A stretch of DNA of 10,262 nucleotides from Thalassiosira profunda. Lineage: Eukaryota > Bacillariophyta > Thalassiosirophyceae > Thalassiosirales > Thalassiosiraceae. The position numbers and the translations under genes were made by a program. Shown here one piece after another: positions 1-7,647 of this stretch. The stretch is taken from the NCBI GenBank assembly GCA_036939355.1, contig JALLAP010000803.1, forward strand, positions 1 to 10,262, in the 5' to 3' direction. The first letter of the stretch is position 1, and each line of letters begins with the position of its first letter. The notes beneath the pieces are model-generated. The model did not search any database. It was not told the DNA's origin and saw only the letters and a list, made by a program, of their open reading frames with translations.

Positions 1-2
1 CG

Positions 3-881
3 GGCGATTCCATCTCCGAGCATCCCTCCCTGGGAAGCGACGGGCAGCCGCGCCCCGTCAGCCTCGAATCAACCGAGGCCACCGGGTCGACGGCCCCCAA
101 CTCCTCAATGGATGGGAATGGGAGCGTGACGTCCGGGCAATACCACCAAAACTACGTTGGTAGCCCTGACGCGTACTACCCCCCGCCGCCCCGACAGCAC
201 GCGAGTTCGCCGCCCGCGGCGCAAAGGACGATGGTGCTGAGCATGGCGTTCACCGACCCCACGACGGGACATCGGGGCACGTACACCGGGCAGATCAATT
301 CGATCAACCACAAGCCCGACGGAAAGGGGACCGTGTATTACGCCAACGGATCGATTGCGGAGGGAACGTGGTCCAACGGGTTGCTGTTGGAGGGCGAGGA
401 CGAGGCTCCCAGTGGTGGAGGGGGGTACGAGCCCCGCGGGCGAAACTATCCGCCCCCACCCCCGCCCGAGGGGAGTCGTTCCCGGTCCAACTCCCGCTCC
501 CGAGCCAGGGCGGGAGATCCGTCGGGGCGGCGCGGGCCGCGATCCTCCCGCTCGAGTTCGAGAGGAGGCGAACCGCGGCCGTTCAAGGGGAACCTCGACA
601 GGCTCGACCAGTTGGGCGGGGCGCAGCGGGGTCCCCGCGGTGCGTCAGCGAGCGTCCAATCGTACGGCTCTCGCGGATCGAGGGGAGGTTACGACGGCCC
701 CAGAGGAAGTGCGAGCGTGCAGGACTTTGGGGGACGGCAGAGCTTCGACCACGCGCGAGGAGGCAGGAGTGGAGGGGCAAGCGTGATGGGGTTCGAGGGA
801 CAGTACCAAAGGCCGCTCCAAAGGAGCGGGAGCGGGTACCATAAGGGAAATCGCGGGGGCAACCCGTCGGGGTACAGGTAG
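3..881 (+). CDS. MORN-motif protein with Arg/Gly/Ser-rich tail, 5'-partial
   Basis: The reading frame is open from the left edge to a TAG at 879-881, so at least 292 residues are visible and the true start lies outside; the ATG at 108 is only an internal Met. Around residues 89-131 the sequence GTYTGQINSINHKPDGKGTV, followed by Y-ANG-EGTW-NG-EG, matches one and a half to two MORN motifs. In this family MORN motifs bind membranes or act as protein scaffolds. Upstream is Ser/Thr/Pro-rich with a PPPP stretch. Downstream is an Arg/Ser then Arg/Gly-rich, probably disordered tail holding three spaced repeats at residues 210-267. No catalytic domain is visible in the part present. It is convergent with the acyltransferase gene. 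That it is a real coding exon is fairly sure; its function is unknown. Confidence 0.72.
   Translation, partial: GDSISEHPSLGSDGQPRPVSLESTEATGSTAPNSSMDGNGSVTSGQYHQNYVGSPDAYYPPPPRQHASSPPAAQRTMVLSMAFTDPTTGHRGTYTGQINSINHKPDGKGTVYYANGSIAEGTWSNGLLLEGEDEAPSGGGGYEPRGRNYPPPPPPEGSRSRSNSRSRARAGDPSGRRGPRSSRSSSRGGEPRPFKGNLDRLDQLGGAQRGPRGASASVQSYGSRGSRGGYDGPRGSASVQDFGGRQSFDHARGGRSGGASVMGFEGQYQRPLQRSGSGYHKGNRGGNPSGYR
630..800 (+). repeat. Three degenerate 21-22-residue repeats in the MORN protein tail
   Basis: The coding sequence repeats a short unit three times: GASASVQSYG (from about 639), GSASVQDFGG (from about 705) and GGASVMGFEG (from about 771). The shared SV codons begin at 651, 714 and 780, giving spacings of 63 and 66 nt, so frame is kept. 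Arg/Gly-rich spacers separate the units. This looks like an internal amino-acid repeat of a disordered tail and could be a peptide-binding motif; the role is unknown. Confidence 0.6.
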
Positions 882-1136
882 AAAAGCACGTAGATGGAGA
901 TGGATGTTGTTACAGGTTGTAGAGGAGGGCTTTGCAAGAAAGTTGAAGTGCATATTGTTGATGTGTCGGACGAGAGGAAGCTGAGTGAAGGACGGGGTAG
1001 AGTTGAGCAGCTTGATAGATCTTAGAGGGTTGGGCAAGCAAGTGGGGATGAGAGCTGATGGTGATAGTAAATGTTATTGAATAGAGAATAGAGGCTTGTT
1101 TCGCGAACGCTCGTCTTAGTTGCAGTTGCAGAAGCA
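882..1136. other. Convergent 3' intergenic region
   Basis: These 255 bp separate the stop codons of the MORN gene (+) and the acyltransferase gene (-), so they must hold both 3' ends. The sequence is less GC-rich than the flanking exons. I see no RNA gene, no conserved reading frame and no clear repeat in it. Confidence 0.6.
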
Positions 1137-2546
1137 TCAAACCAGCCTGAGAGTCTTATTCTCCCATCCGTAATGCGTCTTGTTCCGATCGAAGATACGC
1201 AGGATCTCGTTGCAAAAGGCGTCGTGCATTTCCTTCACCCGTCGATCGAACTCCTCTCCGGACAAATTGCCGACATCGAGGCCCGACGAAGAAGGCCAGA
1301 TGGTCTTGCCGATGACGTAAACCATCCGTTGACGGAACGGTATCGGCAATCCCAACTTGCCAAACAGAATGCACAAGCTGATCTGGAGGGCTCTGCTCAG
1401 CGTCTCAATGAAATGTGGCAGCTGCAACCTCTTGAACATCTTTGTGGCTCCGAAGCAATACACGGGGACGATGGGCACATCGTGCTTCAATGCCAGCTTG
1501 AACATTCCATCGCGATGCTTCAGCAACGCCGCCTCGTCGTTCGGGTGGAAGCCCGGTTTGGGATACGTCTCGAACATTTCGGCAATGCCTCCGGGAGAGA
1601 TTCCCACCCTCCTCGGATATGGCGTGCCTGCATTAGTTTGTTGCGATAGGGCCGCCGACACGGCACTTCTCGAGGCATCCACGCCGCCCATCCACGCGAT
1701 GAACGTGCGGACCAGAGGGAAGAGTCTGGTTGCTGTTGCAACTACCGGTCGGAAGAGACCCCAGGTATGCTCGTATCCTCGTTGGGGTAGGCAGGAGAAG
1801 GCCAAGCCGAAGGGAAATATCCCGTGCGGGACGAAGGCAAAGATGGCCGGAGACGTCTGCATATCGAACTCTCGATGCCTTTGGGTAGGTTTTGCATCAC
1901 TGCTCCTTTCTCCTCGATCGTGCAATACTGTGAACCCCACGTAGTTGAGCCATGCATCCCACAGCCTCCATCTCCGCACGTCGAGCATTCTCCCAAGGCG
2001 TTCGGAGCGGTGCGGGCCCCATATCGATATGCAAAGCAACATGGCCAGCGCTGCACCATATTTGATTGCCATCTTTCGATATGATGTGTATCGTTGCATG
2101 CCATCGGGCCGCTCCTGGGAACTCTCCCCGCTGCTGGTGTAATTCCCCTCTTTTGTAGATTCGTCATCTGCAACGACGCCCTCCTTCGACAGTGCTGCAA
2201 GGGCGCGGTATCGCTTCCATTTCTTGTAGAGGTACACGAGGCCTCCGTAAAACCATATCGGCGAGCCAACGACGACAAGGGACGATGCGTAGACCAGCAG
2301 TTTGTCAATAAAGGTGCACGCCTCAAACGGAGGCGGAGGAACGATGACGTCCACGCCCTCCGGGAGGAGCGGACTTGTGAGTTGTGGTCGGGGGCGCTTC
2401 ATCTCGACGTTGCGATGGGAGGAGGCGTCCTCCCTCTCTGAGCGAACGTGCCACGTCCTGCTGCTCGTGCCTCCTCGTTGCGAATGCGGCCGGGGGGGAT
2501 GCAGAGGAGGTGAATGAGCTCCACCTCCACCTCCAACCACCACCAC
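1137..2546 (-). CDS. DGAT2: DGAT2-family diacylglycerol (or monoacylglycerol) acyltransferase
   Basis: A single uninterrupted frame of 469 residues. The DAGAT family (PF03982) transfers an acyl chain from acyl-CoA to di- or monoacylglycerol in the ER membrane, the last step of triacylglycerol synthesis. Visible family blocks are FVPHGIFPFG (residues 238-247, the HPHG-type motif with His241), RRVGISPGGIAEMFE (PGG at 318-320), and GMFKLALKHDVPIVPVYCFG, then VYVIGKTIWP near the C-terminus. Likely membrane segments are at about 82-107 and 160-176, with a hydrophilic 50-residue loop between them. The motif reads VPHG rather than HPHG or EPHS. The first 48 residues are Gly/Pro/His-rich and low in complexity; Met49 (ATG at 2402-2400) is a credible alternative start giving 421 residues, closer to usual DGAT2 length. 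It is divergent from the alpha-kinase gene. Family assignment is firm; the exact acceptor lipid is not. Confidence 0.87.
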   Translation of the reverse strand: MVVVGGGGGAHSPPLHPPRPHSQRGGTSSRTWHVRSEREDASSHRNVEMKRPRPQLTSPLLPEGVDVIVPPPPFEACTFIDKLLVYASSLVVVGSPIWFYGGLVYLYKKWKRYRALAALSKEGVVADDESTKEGNYTSSGESSQERPDGMQRYTSYRKMAIKYGAALAMLLCISIWGPHRSERLGRMLDVRRWRLWDAWLNYVGFTVLHDRGERSSDAKPTQRHREFDMQTSPAIFAFVPHGIFPFGLAFSCLPQRGYEHTWGLFRPVVATATRLFPLVRTFIAWMGGVDASRSAVSAALSQQTNAGTPYPRRVGISPGGIAEMFETYPKPGFHPNDEAALLKHRDGMFKLALKHDVPIVPVYCFGATKMFKRLQLPHFIETLSRALQISLCILFGKLGLPIPFRQRMVYVIGKTIWPSSSGLDVGNLSGEEFDRRVKEMHDAFCNEILRIFDRNKTHYGWENKTLRLV

Positions 2547-2734
2547 CGCTCAACCTCTCCCCACCGCGCTACTCGTATCTGGTTCCCTGGCAATTTGATA
2601 TTGATTCCTAAGTAAAATTCGTGTAAAATACGTAGTTACCTACCTTCTTCTCGCCCGCCCGCCGGCCCTCGCCCCTCGCCCCTCCGTCCCCCGGCTCACT
2701 TTTATTTCCCCAGCCCCGCCCCTGCGCCGAAAAA
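2547..2734. promoter_or_regulatory. Divergent promoter region, DGAT2-like / vWA-alpha-kinase
   Basis: Only 188 bp lie between the two start codons, so both promoters and 5' leaders must be here, or further in if Met49 of the acyltransferase is used. The region has two contrasting parts: an AT-rich block at about 2591-2640, unusual for this GC-rich neighbourhood, and a strongly C/T-rich tract at about 2641-2730 just upstream of the kinase ATG. I see no unambiguous TATA box. The kinase ATG has an A-rich context (AAAAATGG). The promoter role is inferred from gene layout. Confidence 0.55.
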
Positions 2735-5297
2735 ATGGCCCTTTCCTCTCCGCCGCCCTCTTCCGACCGCAAGCGGCCATTCGGGGAGGCTGCCAAGGGC
2801 TGCGTTCCTCTGAAGGCGCCGTCGCTGTCTTCTCCGCCATGCAAAAAGGCGGCACGGCAGCCGGCCGAAAAATCGGATGCGATTGTGAACCTCTTGGACG
2901 ACGAGGAGGGAAGCGACGATGAAGTGGAATTTGTGGGCGAGGCCAAGCCACAGAAGAAGGTTCGCTTCTCAGAGATCGAGCACGAGGTAAAATATTTCAA
3001 GCGATATCCTGTCGAGGGACCGTCGCCGTCGCTCTCCGCCATCGAAGAAGATGAGACGAGTGCCCACTCGTCCAGTGTCCACCCATCCTCGGAGCACAGC
3101 CGCGCCACTGCGGATTTCACCATCCTATCCTCCAATCACGGACGCGCTCGTCGACAGCTCCGCCGCATCAGCAAACATGACCTCCGCGCGGCCATCAAAT
3201 ATGGTGTCAAAACGCCTGCGCATCCGGGGCGGGTAGGGGAGCGTCGATGGAAGTTTGTTCACAACGGTCTCGTGTACATTACTGACGAAACGTGCAGGCA
3301 TGAAATTACTTCGTACAGAGAGGAGGTGCGAATTGACCCGTATCCGGTGTCGTTGCAGTTGGAGGCGCGCCACACAGAGACCAAGCGCATACTGAAGGAG
3401 GAGCCCTATCTTGCCACCGGCCACACTTACATCATCATGGATCAAAGCGGGTCTATGAGGGATTCTGACGTGGACGGCTTCGTGTCTCGATCGCACGCTG
3501 CCTACGGAACCTTGGCATTGGAATTCATTGCCGAGCAGCTGAATCAGCGCGGCCCAAACCAGGACGACCTCTTTGCAGAATCTGTGACACTTGTGGAGAT
3601 GAGGGACGAAGGCAGGGCAGTATTTGATCAACCCCAGCCGCTGGATTGGATTCTATTCAACCGGCTGCTCCAGCGGCCGAACATTGCCCGCCCCTCAAGC
3701 CATGGGAATTACAACGAGTCGATCCAACTGGTCGCCAAACTGATGATGAGTGAATATAACGCACTGCTGAAAGATGGGGCCGACCCGGAGGATATCCCGT
3801 TCTTTTCCCTGGTATTCCTCTCCGATGGCCGACCCAGTGATTTCAGGACCCTTGAAAGCGAGAGGAGAACTGAGATACTGAAAACACTGGTGGGCGCAAT
3901 CAAAGAACGATTCTCATTCTATGCAATGGGAATTGGGGCACGGGACACTGAGTTTGGAGCACTGCAGTCTATGGTCAACACAGTGGCAGAATGTGGTGGC
4001 ACCGCCCAATTTGTCCATGCTGGCGTCTCGACAGTCAAGCTCTCCGAAACGTTTAGCAACATATCGAGCACACTGACATCGCATCGAACGACTCTGCTCG
4101 GCGAAGATGACGCCAACCGAGCAGAAAAGGTGAAGAAGGACTTTACGATGAGACGGACAGGCAACGTCGTCGGGCTCAAGATGCCAAGCCAGTTTTTTGT
4201 GGATGGGGAGCAGCACTCCATCACCCGCCATCGGTTCAACAAGGGGCTGCTACGGAGAAACGCAGCGCCCTGGGTCGATGCAAAGTTGGCAAACCATGGG
4301 GCGAACGGGATCGAAGTCGAAACGGAGCCTTTCGGCAAGGGTGCTGAAAGGCTTGCGTACAGATTCCACGAGATAAAAAAAGACAGCGCTGGGTGCAAAA
4401 GGGTGGGCAAGACAATGGTGGCGAAGGACAGCCTTCATTTGAATGAGAATGAGACAAAGGAGAGCTTTCACCAGGACTTCTGTCATATTCAGAGGACTGC
4501 GTACGATTTAGCGGAGAGTTTCAATTCAGCGGTCCGATTGGCGCCACCTTTGCGATCCGCAACCGAGGAGACGAAGCCTCCAACTCTGAGGTTCATGCTG
4601 CCTCATGTCTACACAATCAAGGACAAGGGGACGGACGAGGAGAAGGGCTACTTGGTGGAGAAGATGCTTCCTGGTGAGTGTCAGCGCTGTGTTTCTTGCT
4701 CGGCGTCACTCATGCGAAGAACTCTTCTCACCGCCCCATCTCTTGTCCATTGAAGGCAAGTTCCTCAAATTCAATAGCAACAACGGCTACGTGCGGGGCG
4801 CCAAAGATGGCGTCCATAGCACGCGCACGATGGAGTTGGTCTCCGGGAAAGTGCATCTGGAGGAGTTTGTGCAGGCTTTCAGCCATTGGGTGTACGAGCA
4901 CACGGATCACAAAATGATTGTCGTGGATTTGCAAGGAGTGGTGAACGAAGAAGGGAGATATCCTGAGTTTCAGTTAACCGATCCAGCCATCTGCACCAGG
5001 CTGGGCGAACGCTTCGGAAAAACAGATATGAGGCTGCGTGGCATCAGAAGATTCTGCACTACGCACCGCTGTGGGACCGTTTGCAAGGGACTTGGCCTCA
5101 AATGCATCACCACTACACCTGGAGCTGAACCTGACAATCGTGCTGGCACTGCAGGATTTCATTTTGGTGGCAGAGCGGGTGGCGGTGGCAGCCGTGGCGG
5201 TGGTCGGGGTGGCAGAGCACACCAATCAGTTGCACCACCTCGTGCGAACGGAAATCTCGGATGGTGCATCGACAGGACGGGTGGCTACAAATCTTGA
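2735..5297 (+). CDS. von Willebrand A domain / atypical alpha-kinase fusion (VwkA-like)
   Basis: Two exons, 2735-4673 and 4756-5297, joined in frame (codon 647 split after base 1), give 826 residues. Residues 1-150 are disordered, with a basic patch and an acidic run (DDEEGSDDEVE). A vWA domain spans about 230-430: HTYIIMDQSGS carries the MIDAS DxSxS (D236, S238, S240), and LVFLSDG lies at about 360-365. The alpha-kinase domain spans about 530-765: FGKGAERLAYRF, then MVAK with the probable ATP-binding Lys564; in exon 2, GKFLKFNSNNG, DLQGV (D704), QLTDPAI (D722), and HRCGTVC (H750, C752, C756), matching the C-terminal zinc-site ligands. Alpha-kinases phosphorylate Ser/Thr, for example on myosin heavy chain or eEF2; the substrate here is unknown. 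The Gly-rich loop reads FGKTDMRLRG where the family usually has GxGNxGxxG, so Arg739 sits at a Gly position. The C-terminus ends in a Gly/Arg-rich tail. The stop lies 96 bp from that of the convergent ATPase gene. Confidence 0.88.
4674..4755 (+). other. Intron of the alpha-kinase gene (82 nt)
   Basis: The donor is G|GTGAGT and the acceptor AAG|GC. Removing these 82 nt joins KMLPG to KFLKFNSNNG without a break in the alpha-kinase signature and changes frame correctly (phase 1). Reading through would end the protein at 4753, before the catalytic and zinc motifs. Inferred from motif continuity. Confidence 0.85.
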
Positions 5298-5393
5298 AGG
5301 CGTCGCTTTTTCTTGGAGAAGTGGCCACGCTTGAGAGAAGGGTTGCTTCCAGTCTATTGTTGCGATAATGCACTATGAATCAAGTCTATTGCT
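5298..5393. other. Short convergent intergenic region, alpha-kinase / ABC-class ATPase
   Basis: Only 96 bp separate the stop codons of two convergent genes, so their 3' UTRs very probably overlap as antisense transcripts. No terminator-like or RNA structure stands out. Confidence 0.5.
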
Positions 5394-7530
5394 CTAGTTC
5401 CTCGTGAGCTGCGAAAAGGTCCCCTCCGCCCGCAGCCGGTTGATGGCGCCCGCAAGCTCGAAGATTCTGGGCCGGGCCAGCGTCCCATCGAACTGTCCGT
5501 GCTTCGCCGAGAGGTGGTCCAAACCATCGCCCTGATCCAACAGCGAATTCAGCTGCGTGAGCACTTGGAAGATTGTCATCTTGCTCCCCGCAGGCATCTC
5601 GGCGAGGCGCTGCAGTGCCAACGCGATAGCGTTGGTTTGCTCCTTGCTCACGAGCTGCTCCAAGGCCGACAAGTCCAGCTCCACATCTCCGTACGCCACC
5701 ACCTTTTTGGACCGCACCGCGACTTTGCCATTGGGTTTGAACGCCGGCCCGATGGGACAGCGCGGCGTCACGTTGCCAAAGCTTCCCTTCGCCGCCGCCA
5801 CGACCCCGCTGTTCGCCGCCCGCGTCGCCGCAATTTTCTTCGCGTGGACCGTCACGTCGTGGCAGGAATAGCAATCCATCATGATGGTCGTATCCTGGAC
5901 GTCGAAGAAATCGCCGCAGCTGCCCACAACGAGGATGACCGAAATGCCCTGCTTTGCCAGCGTTTTGACCTTGTACAGGAAGGGCGTGATTGGCTCCTTG
6001 TCTTTGTGCACCAGCTGCATCATTTTGTCGTCTCGGATCATGAAGTTTGTGGCGCAGGTATCCTCGTCAATCAGCAACGTCTTTGCTCCCATTTCCAGCG
6101 CCTCCATGATGTTCGTCGCCTGGCTGGTGCTTCCGCTGGCGTCCGGTGTGCTGAAATTGTCCGTCCCAATCCCGAACGGCAGGTTGTTGATGAAGGGGCT
6201 GATGTTCACCTGGCTGACGTTGCGTCCGTCTTCCGCCCGAATCTTTACGGCATTGGGACTGCACACGCAGAACTCCCGCCCGTCCCCCGGTATCTTATTG
6301 TACATTCCCACCTGCAGCGCCGAGAGGAGGGTGCTCTTGCCGTGGAAGCCCCCGCCGACGATGAGCGTGATGCCCTTGCGAATGCCAATCCCGGCGAGGG
6401 TCTTGCCCATATTGGGCAGGTCGAAGCTCACGCGGAGCGTGTCCGGGGAATGGAAGCGCACCAACTGCGGCCCGCCGGCGTGGCCGTTGTCGACCGCATC
6501 CTCCATCGGCGAGTCGTCCGCCCCGCTCTTTCGCGGCAACACCGCCCCGTCCGAGACGAACGCGACCAATCCCCGCGCGTCCAAGTTGGCCCGCACCCAC
6601 TCCTGATCTTCCACGCTCAGGACGTGGCGGGTCACGGCTGCCTGCTCCAGCGAGGGGTACACCAGCGCCTTTTGGACGAGCTGGGGCAACGTTTTGTCGA
6701 AGATCTGCGCGGCCCGGTGACCCTGGATGGTCCGGCCGCGGGCGGGAAGGTTGACCGTGAATTGGACGACGACGTCGCCGCTGGGAAGGACCCGGACGGC
6801 CGTTTGCTCGATGACGTTTTGGGACGGATTTGCAATCTGACGCATTGCAACACAGGGTTGAGCGGCGTCCAGATCCAAAGCAACAAACACGAGCTGCAAT
6901 CATTGTCATTAAACTCACCTCGATATCTCCCCCCTTTGGTCCGTTCCAACCCTTTCCCCCATGTCCCCCGCCCCCCTCGCCCGCCCCCCGATCCGCCCCA
7001 ATATTCTTGCAGCATTGATAAAACGCCCGGTTCAAGTAATCCCCCAGCGCCACGCTCCTAATCTTGTTCTGGTGCGCCACGGGGGGAAACTTCGCCGTCG
7101 CGCTGTTGACGACAACGCGGCACCGCGTCGGCTTGGCGAACGGATCGGATTGGGCCCTTGCAATGTACAGGCGGTACCCCTCGGCTTCATTGACCCATCC
7201 CTTCGTGGAGGATTCAATGTCGTGGTAAGCGGGGTACTGCTTCCCGTCGAGGCGGCGGAGAAGCTCGATGAGGGCGGAGTGGGATCCACCGTTGTCCCCG
7301 CCGGGACGAGAGAGGTTGGGATCGTGCGCCTGGGATGGCGCCGCGTGCGAGGATCCTCCGCCGCGCCCGCCCCTCCCGCTGGAGGAGGGCGAGTGGCCGC
7401 CGTCGCGGTGCCCCCGGCCCGATGATCCTCGCCCGCTCCGGCCGGTTCGAAAATCGCCCCCTCGGCCCCTACCCCTGCCCCTGCCTCTACCGCGCCCCCT
7501 CCCCCTACCCGAGCTGCTCGACGACGTCAT
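5394..7530 (-). CDS. Predicted ATPase of the ABC class (PF09818 family) with N-terminal RG/RGG tail
   Basis: Two exons, 7530-6919 and 6836-5394, join in phase 0 to give 684 residues. Residues 8-25 hold eight consecutive Arg-Gly pairs, and RGG/SGR motifs continue to about 60. The conserved N-terminal family domain starts near 86 (ALIELLRRLDGKQYPAYHDI; then SDPFAKPTRCRV). After a Gly-rich linker the ATPase core shows GGGFHGKST (Walker A, G365-T373, Lys371), ASGSTSQA (signature-like, about 437-444), LLIDED (Walker B, D461, E462), TNFMIRDDKM, and SCGDFFDVQDT. The bacterial family has no transmembrane segments and its biochemical role is unsettled; from memory, a trypanosome mitochondrial RNA-editing factor, MRB1590, has a related ABC-ATPase fold and binds RNA. 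An RNA-linked role fits the RGG tail but is inference. It is convergent with the alpha-kinase gene. Some homologues carry misleading 'isopentenyl-diphosphate isomerase' names; nothing here supports that. Confidence 0.9.
6837..6918 (-). other. Intron of the ABC-class ATPase gene (82 nt)
   Basis: On the minus strand the donor is GAG|GTGAGT and the chosen acceptor GTCAG|ATT. Splicing joins NGPKGGDIE to IANPSQNVIEQTAV, which fits the family's linker-then-core pattern. A CTCAAC branch-like motif lies about 25 nt before the acceptor. A nearer CAG, only 25 nt after the donor, would also keep frame and add 19 residues, but that intron would be far shorter than the other four in the window. Confidence 0.8.
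7456..7509 (-). repeat. (Arg-Gly)8 coding repeat
   Basis: This C-rich stretch (plus strand) encodes eight Arg-Gly pairs plus a Gly near the N-terminus of the ABC-class ATPase. Arg codons vary (AGG, CGC, AGA, CGA) and Gly codons vary (GGG, GGT, GGC), so it is not a simple hexanucleotide expansion. The amino-acid repeat appears to have been kept while the DNA diverged, which suggests selection on the RG tract. Confidence 0.75.
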
Positions 7531-7639
7531 GGTTGGAGACTGAGACTGACGCGTAGGGCGGGGGTGTCAAGTGGATCTTTGGGCGGATTTCAATGTCAGT
7601 TTGTTTTGCAATGCCAAAAAATGAGGGCCACACATCTCA

Positions 7640-7647
7640 ATCAACGA
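7640..7647. repeat. Left target-site duplication
   Basis: ATCAACGA lies directly outside the left inverted repeat and matches 7885-7892 exactly. One further A on its left (7639) also matches, but that A coincides with the last base of the element on the right side, so 8 bp with symmetrical ends is preferred over 9 bp. Confidence 0.75.

Noticed and set aside
355..844. Two further plus-strand frames (355-786 and 368-844) inside the MORN gene
   Set aside because: They are shadows of the Arg/Gly-rich coding tail in GC-rich sequence, with no motif of their own.
1357..1944. 195-codon plus-strand frame opposite the acyltransferase gene
   Set aside because: The minus strand encodes conserved DAGAT blocks over the same bases; the plus-strand product has no recognisable domain.
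4605..5297. A separate gene starting at ATG 4605
   Set aside because: Its first part overlaps exon 1 of the alpha-kinase in another frame and runs through the intron. Only the part from 4756 carries kinase motifs, which join exon 1 after splicing.
6894..6918. A 25-nt mini-intron in the ABC-class ATPase gene
   Set aside because: The near CAG keeps frame, but the other four introns are 73-93 nt and the family linker fits better with the 82-nt intron. Kept only as a point to check.
5499..7061. Long open frame of 520 codons on the plus strand
   Set aside because: It lies opposite the ABC-class ATPase exons, has Arg/His-rich composition typical of an antisense shadow in GC-rich DNA, and shows no domain. 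The minus strand carries all the Walker and family motifs.
6295..7530. A 411-residue protein read without splicing from the ATPase start
   Set aside because: Family similarity stops at the GTGAGT donor (6918) and resumes in another frame after the 82-nt intron, so the unspliced continuation is not real.
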